This document shows positions 56,694 to 64,000 of a stretch of DNA of 64,000 nt, piece after piece. Position numbers and translations under genes: made by a program. Origin of the DNA: Myxococcales bacterium (GTDB lineage: Bacteria > Myxococcota_A > Polyangia > Haliangiales > Haliangiaceae). Where the stretch lies: the NCBI GenBank assembly GCA_016706545.1, contig JADJJK010000049.1, positions 1 through 64,000 on the forward strand. Direction: 5' to 3'. The notes below the pieces were generated by a model. It searched no databases. It was not told the origin of the DNA and was given only the letters and a program-made list of their open reading frames with translations. Position 1 is the stretch's first letter. Each line of letters opens with the position of its first letter.

Positions 56694-59237
56694 TCAGGGC
56701 GCGCGGCGGTCGCCTGGGCGCGCAGGCGGCGGCTCGCCATCGGCCTTGTCTCCGAACCTGCGCTCGCGGTCGTCGTCGACCGCGCGGCGCTCGGCCTCCA
56801 CCCGCGCCGCGATCTCGGGCCGCGCCACCGCCAGGTGCTCTCGGAAGAAATCGATCTGGATCTTCTCGCGCGCGAGCACGAGCTTGGGGTCTGGCACCAT
56901 GTGGGTGGCCGACAGGGTCACGACCTGCGCGCGCTTGCCAGCGGCATACAGCGCTTCGATCAACGCCAGGGTGTGGGCAAAGTGGACGTTGTCGTCGCTG
57001 ATGCCGTGGATCATGAGCAGCGGACGCTCCAGCCGGTCGGCGTAGGTCAGCGCGCTGGTCCGGCGGTAGCCCTCGGGGTTGTCCTTGGGCTCCTTCATGT
57101 ATCGCTCGGTGTAGGCGCTGTCATAGAGCTCCCAGTCGGTGACCGGCGCGCCGGCGATGCCAGCGGCGAAGATCTCCGGGTGCATGAGCACGGCCATGGC
57201 GGACATGTATCCGCCGAACGACCAGCCAAACACGCCGACGCGCGCGAGGTCGAGCTCGGGGTACTTGCGCCCCAGCTTGCGCAGCGCGCCGAGCTGGTCG
57301 GTCATCGGCAAGGTGATCAGATCTCGCGAGATCGCGCGCTCGTAGTCGCGGCCACGGTCCGGCGTCCCTCGGCCGTCGGTGCGCACCACGATGAAGCCGG
57401 CGTCGGCGTACCACTGGTCCATCACGTACTCATCGCGGCTGTCCACCACCACCTTGGCGTGCGGCCCGGCGTAGACGTAGAGCAGCACGGGGTACTTGCG
57501 CCCGGCGTCGAAGGTCCGCGGTCGCGTGATCGCGGCGTACTGCATGTGACCCTCCACCGAGACATTGGCGAAGGTGGTGGTGGGGACCAGCGTCGGTCGC
57601 TCGGCCACCGAGGGCAGCTCGGCGCGGGTGCCGTCCGCCCGGATCACCTGGTGGCGCACGCCGCCGTCGCGCAGCGCCGAGCGAATCACCACCGCGCCGT
57701 GCTTGCAGGTCGCGGAGTGGACGCCGCCGCCGGAGGTCAGGGCGGTCGCGCCGTCGCCGCCCGCGAGCGGCCATCGCCACACGTGCTGCTCGCGCGGATC
57801 GGCGGCGGCCTCGATGAAGAGGTCGCGGCCGTCCGCCGAGAGCCCGCACACCTCGCGCAGGCCGGCCTGCGGGCCGACCACGGAGCCCACGCGCTGGCCC
57901 TTGGCGTCGTAGCGATCGAGCGTCCACGACCCGGGCGACTCGGTGCGCCACAAAAACCCCGACCCGTCTGGCAGCCAGGTCAGCAGATCCGTGGGCGCGT
58001 TGAGCCAGGTCGCATCGCGCTCGCTCACCAGCACGCTCGTGGCGCCGGTGGCCAGGTCCACCGCCAGGGCGGCAAGCTCGGTCTGGTCGCGGCTGAGCAC
58101 GATGAGGGTCAGCGGCGCGTTCTTGGTCCAGTGGACCTGCGCCAGGTACGGGTAGCGCGCCAGGTCCCAGGTGATCCAGCGCGGCGCGCCGCCGGAGGCC
58201 GGCACCAGGCCCAGATCGACCTTGGCGTTCGGCTTGCCGGCGCGCGGATACAGAAAGGGCACCGGCGCCTTCTCGGGGTGGCGCGCATCCGCGACGTAGA
58301 GCGTCTCCATCTGTCGTGCGTCGGTGCGCTGGAAGGCCAGGAGCTTGCCGTCCGGCGACCACCAGGTGCCGCGCCGCCGCTCCAGCTCCTCCTGCGCGAC
58401 GAACTCGGCGACGCCGTACTCGAGCCCTGCGGGGTGCTGGGTGATGCGCGCCGGCTTGCCGCCAGCGACGCTCGTCACCCACAGATCTCCGTCGTGGTTC
58501 CACACCACGCGGCTACCGTCGGGCGAGAGCTGCGGATCGAAGGGGAAGCCGCCGCCGGTCGACAGCTCGCGCACGCTGCTGGCGGCAGGGGCTGGCGCCG
58601 CTGGAGCTGCTGGCGCCGCTGGAGCTGCTGGCGCCGCTGGCGCTGTGGCGGCAGCGGCTGGCGCGCCAACCTGGCCCGCTGGCTGACGGTCCAGCACGAA
58701 CAGCCGCTCACCCACCGGGGCCAGGATGCGGCGCCCGTCCTGGGACATCGAGATGTCCACCACCCCGCGCGTGCTGGTGCGGGTGCGCTCGCGCCGCGCC
58801 TTCTCGGCGTCCGAGAGCTGCTCGACCCCGCCAGCCAGCAGCGCCGCGGCGGACGCCAGCAGCACCGGCTGGTCGCTGCCCGCAGGCAGCTCATACAGAT
58901 CGGCGACGCGCTCACGGGCGCCGGTGCGGCGATACAGCACCGCGCCTTGCGGCGTGATGGCCAGCGGCGCCGGTGTGCCGAGGCGAAAGCGCATCGTCGC
59001 GGCGGAGGCAGCGAGCAGCTCTTCGTCGAGCGCAGGCCACGCGGTGGGCGTCCCGGTCGCGCCGGTCGCGCCTGGCGCATCACCGGTCGCGCCTGGCGCA
59101 TCACCGGTCGCGCCTGGCGCATCACCGGCCGCCGAGCCTTGGAGCTGCGCAAAGCGCGACGGCCGCGAGTCCTTGCATGCGCCCGGCAGGACGAGCAGCA
59201 GGGCCATGGTCAGGTGCAAGCGAGGGCGAGCGAGCAT
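56694..59237 (-). CDS. S9-family serine peptidase (dipeptidyl peptidase IV-like), exported
   Basis: A protein of about 847 residues. Signal peptide/lipobox (LLLVLPGAC) is followed by DAPGATG repeats (21-base units) and, further on, APA repeats. A DPP-IV-type propeller includes the exopeptidase signature EFVAQEELERRRGTWWSPDG (the Glu pair binds the substrate N-terminus). The alpha/beta hydrolase domain has the triad GWSFGGYMSA (Ser), GISDDNVHF (Asp) and SATHMVPDP (His). It cleaves N-terminal dipeptides. ATG 59237 gives the best signal peptide; 59249 is an alternative. Confidence 0.93.
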   Translation of the reverse strand: MLARPRLHLTMALLLVLPGACKDSRPSRFAQLQGSAAGDAPGATGDAPGATGDAPGATGATGTPTAWPALDEELLAASAATMRFRLGTPAPLAITPQGAVLYRRTGARERVADLYELPAGSDQPVLLASAAALLAGGVEQLSDAEKARRERTRTSTRGVVDISMSQDGRRILAPVGERLFVLDRQPAGQVGAPAAAATAPAAPAAPAAPAAPAAPAPAASSVRELSTGGGFPFDPQLSPDGSRVVWNHDGDLWVTSVAGGKPARITQHPAGLEYGVAEFVAQEELERRRGTWWSPDGKLLAFQRTDARQMETLYVADARHPEKAPVPFLYPRAGKPNAKVDLGLVPASGGAPRWITWDLARYPYLAQVHWTKNAPLTLIVLSRDQTELAALAVDLATGATSVLVSERDATWLNAPTDLLTWLPDGSGFLWRTESPGSWTLDRYDAKGQRVGSVVGPQAGLREVCGLSADGRDLFIEAAADPREQHVWRWPLAGGDGATALTSGGGVHSATCKHGAVVIRSALRDGGVRHQVIRADGTRAELPSVAERPTLVPTTTFANVSVEGHMQYAAITRPRTFDAGRKYPVLLYVYAGPHAKVVVDSRDEYVMDQWYADAGFIVVRTDGRGTPDRGRDYERAISRDLITLPMTDQLGALRKLGRKYPELDLARVGVFGWSFGGYMSAMAVLMHPEIFAAGIAGAPVTDWELYDSAYTERYMKEPKDNPEGYRRTSALTYADRLERPLLMIHGISDDNVHFAHTLALIEALYAAGKRAQVVTLSATHMVPDPKLVLAREKIQIDFFREHLAVARPEIAARVEAERRAVDDDRERRFGDKADGEPPPARPGDRRAP
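59068..59130. repeat. 21-bp tandem repeat in the S9 peptidase gene
   Basis: Three in-frame units of GCGCCTGGCGCATCACCGGT, read as Gly-Asp-Ala-Pro-Gly-Ala-Thr on the minus strand, immediately after the lipidation site. Confidence 0.85.
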
Positions 59238-59262
59238 GGCGCGCAGCATCGCAGCGCTGGTG

Positions 59263-61948
59263 CTAGAAGCGCAAGGACCAGCGATCGAGCACGCCGGTGT
59301 CGGCGTGGCCATCGGTGTCAGTGACGCACAGGGTCCAGGCGCCGGCCGCCGACCCGGTGAAGGACGTGGGGCCAGCGTGGATCTCGAAGCGGCCGGAGCT
59401 TGGCGGCAGCGCGCCCTTGCGGAGCACTGGCTCGGTCTGGCCACCGTGGCCAAGCGTCACGACCAGCGCGCTGCGGTAGGTGTGCGCGCCTTCGAACACC
59501 ACCTGCGCTCGCGAGGCCAGGCCCTCCTTGACGTCCACGGTGTGGCACCGCGTGCCCTGATCGATGAGCGGCAGCGCGGGCGCGGCGCTGGCGGCCGGCG
59601 CGCGCCCTTCGCAGCCAACCGTCAACGCCAGCGACCAGGACCGGAGCTGGCCGACATCCCGGCCGGCGCGGTCGCTGAGCTCGAGTCGCCAGGTGCCGCC
59701 TGCGGCCCTGCAAAGCCAGCGCCGGCATGGGCGCGCCGACCAGGCGAAGGTTCGCCGCGCCGCCGCCCTCGCGGTCCGAGAGGACGTGGCGCAGGCCGCC
59801 AGGCGACACCAGCGCGAGGATCAGGTCGCCGCGATGGGGATGGGATACGTCCACCGAGACCGCCGCGGAGATCACCTGGCCGCTGCCGCCGACCCGCAAG
59901 GTGGAGGCGACGCCCTTGGCGCTGTTGTCGGGGACCGTCAGCGGCGCCCAGCGCGGCGGCGCGAACGTGCTGTCCTGGCAAGCCACACCTGCCAGCGGTT
60001 CGTCGCTTTGGCTCGCCGCCAGCGCGGCCGGGGCCTCGAGCGCGGCGCTGGCGCGGATGGTCAGCGCGATGCCGGCCGAGTGCATGGTGGCGCCAGTTCC
60101 CGTGATCACCACCTGCGACGTCGACGGGGGCGCGGTGGAGGCCACGGTCAGCCGCAGCACGGAGTTCGATCCTGGCGACACTGACGACGGCGAGAACGCC
60201 GCGGTCACGCCGGTGGGGAGCCCGGAGATCGACAGGTTTATCGTCGAGGGCGCGCCGGAGAGCACCTTGGTCTCGATGAGGAAGTCCGAGAACTGACCTG
60301 GCGCCAGCGACCCTTCGGTCGGCGCGGCGGTCAGCGCGAAGTCGTCGATGGCCGTGCCGCAGTTGGGGAACTTGAACGAGCCAACCCGCGTGCGCCAGTT
60401 GAACGCGCCGGTCGCGCCGATGTACTCCTGCGTGTACCAGAACGTGCAATCGTCTGTGGGATCGACGTTGAGCGAGCTGTAGTCACCGTAGCGCGACAGC
60501 CCGCCGACCTGCGCGCCGAACCCCGCGACGATGGTGCCCTCGCCTTGCCCGAAGGTCCCAAGCGGATCGCTGGCGAGCCGGCCGGTGTAGCGGATCCCGG
60601 GGCTGATGGTCGCGGACGAGATCGCGTACCCGAGCGCGACGTTGCCCACCGAGTCCATCGCCAGGCTGCTCATGAAGCGGTAGGCGCTGTCAGGCGCGTA
60701 CGTCCCCTGCTGGTACACGGTGGGGGTCTTGCCGGTGCCGCCGCGCACCTCGTACCAGCGAACGCCGCCGCTTATCCCGGCGTTCACCGCGTGCGAGAAG
60801 AGCAGGCTCTCGTGCGACGTGAACCGCCGGTACGCCAGGCGGTTCATCGGTCGATCGGACAGGGCGTCGAGCGCCTGGGTCGTGCTGGGCTGCTTCACGC
60901 AGGTGCCGCCGTCGCACAGCATCCGGAACGGGATCACCGGCAAGGAGATGGGGCCGGTGAACGACGAGTTGGCCGGCACGGCAAAGTCAGCGTGCATGCG
61001 CCAGAGCAAGAGCTCGTCCACGCCAAAGGTCGCGATGGCCGCGGGCGTGTTCTTGGGCGGCAGGTTCTTGCCATCGAGGTCCGAGGCCAGGAGCCCGCCT
61101 TCCTCTGGCCCGGTGTTGAAGCAGTGCATGGTGGCCACGCCGCCGGAGAGCATCTTGGCGCGGTCCATCGCGCAGGCCTTGGCGCCGGTGAACTCGTTGT
61201 TCGCGAAGAGGTTGAACGTGAAGTAGTAGGCGTTTATCCAGAGCCCCATCTTCGGGTAGTCGTTGAAGGCGGCGTAGCCAAACTGGTAGCGGTTGTAGGT
61301 GCCGGTTGGATCCGAGGAGGTGGACACCGCGATGCACTGGAAGAACGGGCCCTGGCCGCCGTTGACCGAGAACTGCGCGATGACCCAGCGCCCGGCCATG
61401 TGGTCGTAGCGGACGGTGGCGTCGCCATCGTTGGTGTTGGCGCAGGCGCCAGCGAACCCGTTCCACAAGCTGCGGGTGGGGATGGGACCGAGCACCACAT
61501 CTCCTGTGCGCGAGAACACCGCCAGGCTGAAGTTCACGGTCTGAATGTAGTGATCGGGGCCGATGTCACCGATCGGATCGGGCGGCGCCGACTGCACGAC
61601 GAAGTCCGACAGCCCCGTGCCCATGCCCTCGAAGTTGGCGATGGTGGTGGGGATCGTGCCGGTGCCAGCGGCGGCCTGCAGCGAGGGGTCTGCGGCCAGG
61701 GTCGCGCGCGCCGGGCTGGCTGCGCGGATCCGGCGCGCCGGGTTGGCCTCGCGCGCGCGCTCGCCTTGGGATTCCGCGATCCGGGACGTCACCGCCAGCT
61801 TGGCCAGCTCGCTGAGCCGCGGCGAGACGTCTTGCACCTCCGCCTTGACGACCTCCAGCCCATCGGGCAACGCCTGCGTCGCCTCGGCACAAGCTCCCAG
61901 CATGGCGACGAGCGCCACCAGCAGGCCAACGGCGGTCCGGTACGGCAT
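59263..61948 (-). CDS. Large lipoprotein with two C-terminal P-domains; 3' frameshift
   Basis: From ATG 61948, lipobox MLGAC, then a large beta-rich region (GIGDIGPDHYIQTVN-type; NTNDGDATVRYDHMAGRWVIAQF) similar to secreted propeller proteins, an Ig-like segment (LTISGLPTGVTAAFSPSSV style), and proprotein-convertase P-domains: TVPDNSAKGVASTL ... RGDLILALVSPGG and, after the frameshift, HTYRSALVVTLGHGG ... SFTGSAAGAWTLCVTDTDGHADTG. The frame changes near 59712, in CAGGGCCGCAGG; without it the first P-domain continues AGGTWRLELSDRAGRDVGQL. Uncorrected, the frame would end at 59318 with unrelated residues. Confidence 0.82.
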
Positions 61949-62080
61949 CACAGCTCCTTGTACTACCAGGAAAGCGGCCCGGACGGCATCTGGAGTTCGC
62001 GGTCGCGGCCCGGCCCGCCGGTGTAGAACCGGTGGTCCGTCCTGTGCGCGCATGTGACGTGTCTCACCCCGCGCGCGAGG

Positions 62081-62920
62081 TCACGGCACCACCTGGGTGC
62101 CGATGCCCTCGGTCGTGAACACCTCGAGCAGCAGGGCGTGCTCCTCGCGACCGTCGATGATGTGGACCTTGGGGACGCCCTCGGCCACGGTCGCCAGGGC
62201 GTGCTCGACCTTGGGGATCATGCCGCCGTTGATGACCCCGGCGGCGATGAGGTCGCGCGCGCGCTGCGTGGTCAGGGTGGAGATGAGCTGCTTGTTCTCG
62301 TCGAGCACCCCGGCCACGTCGGTGAGCAGGACCAGCTTCTCGGCGCCGATGGCGGTGGCCAGCCGCGTGGCGAAGACATCGGCGTTGACGTTGAGGGCCC
62401 GCCCATCGGGGCCGCTGGCCAGGGGGGCGATGACCGGGATGAAGTCGTTGATGAGGCGGTCGATCACGCATCGATTCACGTGGTCGATCTCTCCCACTCG
62501 GCCCAGCTCCGGCCGTGTGATCACTGCCCTGGCCAGGCTGCCGTCACAGCCTGACAGGCCCACCGCGCTGCCACCTAAGTGATTGATCTGTCTAACAAGA
62601 TCCGCGTTGATCGAGCCGGAGAGCACCATCTCGACGACCTCCAGGGTCGCCGCATCGGTGACGCGCTGGCCGCGGTCGAAGGTGGCCTCCACACCCAGCC
62701 GCGCCAGCATGGATGAGATCTGCTTGCCCCCACCGTGGACCACCACGACGTTGACTCCCACCCAGTCGAGGAGGATGAGGTCCTCGCAGAAGCGCCGGCG
62801 TAACACCTCATCCTCGAGAGAGGCGCCGCCGATCTTGACCACGATGGTCTTGCCTCGGAACTGCAAGATGTAGGGGAGGGCTTCGACCAGGACCCGGGCT
62901 TTGGCGATAAGCTCTTGCAA
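62081..62920 (-). CDS. argB: Acetylglutamate kinase
   Basis: A 279-residue kinase of the amino-acid kinase family that phosphorylates N-acetyl-L-glutamate, the second step of arginine synthesis. KIGGASLED (ATP site Lys), HGGGKQIS, the substrate loop LSGSINADLVRQI, LTDVAGVLDE and GGMIPKVEHALATV are all present. The start is ambiguous: TTG 62920 gives the usual QELIAKARVLVEALPYI, and GTG 62971 adds 17 residues. It is divergent from argD with very little space. Confidence 0.93.
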   Translation of the reverse strand: MQELIAKARVLVEALPYILQFRGKTIVVKIGGASLEDEVLRRRFCEDLILLDWVGVNVVVVHGGGKQISSMLARLGVEATFDRGQRVTDAATLEVVEMVLSGSINADLVRQINHLGGSAVGLSGCDGSLARAVITRPELGRVGEIDHVNRCVIDRLINDFIPVIAPLASGPDGRALNVNADVFATRLATAIGAEKLVLLTDVAGVLDENKQLISTLTTQRARDLIAAGVINGGMIPKVEHALATVAEGVPKVHIIDGREEHALLLEVFTTEGIGTQVVP

Positions 62921-62941
62921 AGCGCCGCTAGAAGACCACGT

Positions 62942-62954
62942 AACCTGCCAGGTT
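62942..62954. promoter_or_regulatory. Perfect palindrome between argB and argD
   Basis: AACCTG-C-CAGGTT in the 54 bp between the argB TTG and argD ATG. GACCACGT also occurs twice, at 62934 and 62966. Candidate operator for a divergent arginine promoter; no ArgR box was matched. Confidence 0.4.
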
Positions 62955-62974
62955 GCGATACCCTGGACCACGTG

Positions 62975-64000
<1,026 letters not shown>

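Overview
The window is a GC-rich (about 70%) stretch of chromosome that looks myxobacterial (Myxococcota). The taxonomic guess rests on gene content, not on a marker gene. Five genes encode six Hanks-type Ser/Thr kinase domains with propeller, TPR or receptor add-ons. There are many lipoproteins and TPR/HEAT proteins, an FHA-type sigma-54 activator, an orphan EF-G paralogue, and the xerC-hslV-hslU gene order. GTG starts and 4-base ATGA/GTGA overlaps are common. No tRNA, rRNA, CRISPR array or prophage was seen.

Layout. 1-8.2 kb: a partial membrane protein, M1 peptidase, TsaE, a double-thioredoxin protein, a Ser/Thr kinase, an ImuB-like inactive Y-family polymerase and a YqeY protein. 8.5-16.9 kb: a two-kinase-domain receptor, a cNMP-binding protein, an SppA/S49 protease fused to a predicted beta-barrel, a small membrane protein and an RluA pseudouridine synthase. 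17-19.6 kb: FHA sigma-54 activator and a UPF0104 membrane protein. 19.6-24.9 kb (minus): a tightly packed operon with a CDP-alcohol phosphotransferase/nucleotidyltransferase fusion, lipoprotein, exported beta protein, response regulator and DegT aminotransferase. 25-30.2 kb: HEAT lipoprotein, SUMF1-like protein, a 66-residue Cys-rich lipoprotein, GreA and an exported protein. 30.2-41.5 kb: TPR kinase, a carB broken by about fifteen indels, a HEAT protein, a cupredoxin coupled to a receptor kinase, and a TPR membrane protein. 41.6-46.5 kb: EF-G2, a duplicated-domain lipoprotein, a Dam-type methylase and an SDR. 46.6-49.4 kb: a frameshifted DUF222/HNH endonuclease with repeat-rich flanks. 49.4-56.7 kb: xerC, hslV, hslU, then an ECF sigma factor overlapping a kinase-propeller gene. 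56.7-64 kb: S9 peptidase, a P-domain lipoprotein with a 3' frameshift, argB and divergent argD (cut by the window end).

Themes. Signalling modules are translationally coupled pairs: kinase with exported partner, cupredoxin with receptor kinase, sigma factor with kinase. Short tandem repeats have expanded inside or beside at least a dozen genes, usually in frame; one makes up a signal peptide and one sits at the junction of a gene fusion. Frameshifts are concentrated in carB, with single events in the HNH and P-domain genes, and most look like shortened homopolymers, so sequencing error and real decay both need considering. The most novel candidates are the headgroup-transfer operon (19.6-24.9 kb), the sigma/kinase-propeller pair (52.5-56.7 kb), the barrel-protease fusion (12.6-15.3 kb) and the repeat system around the HNH gene.
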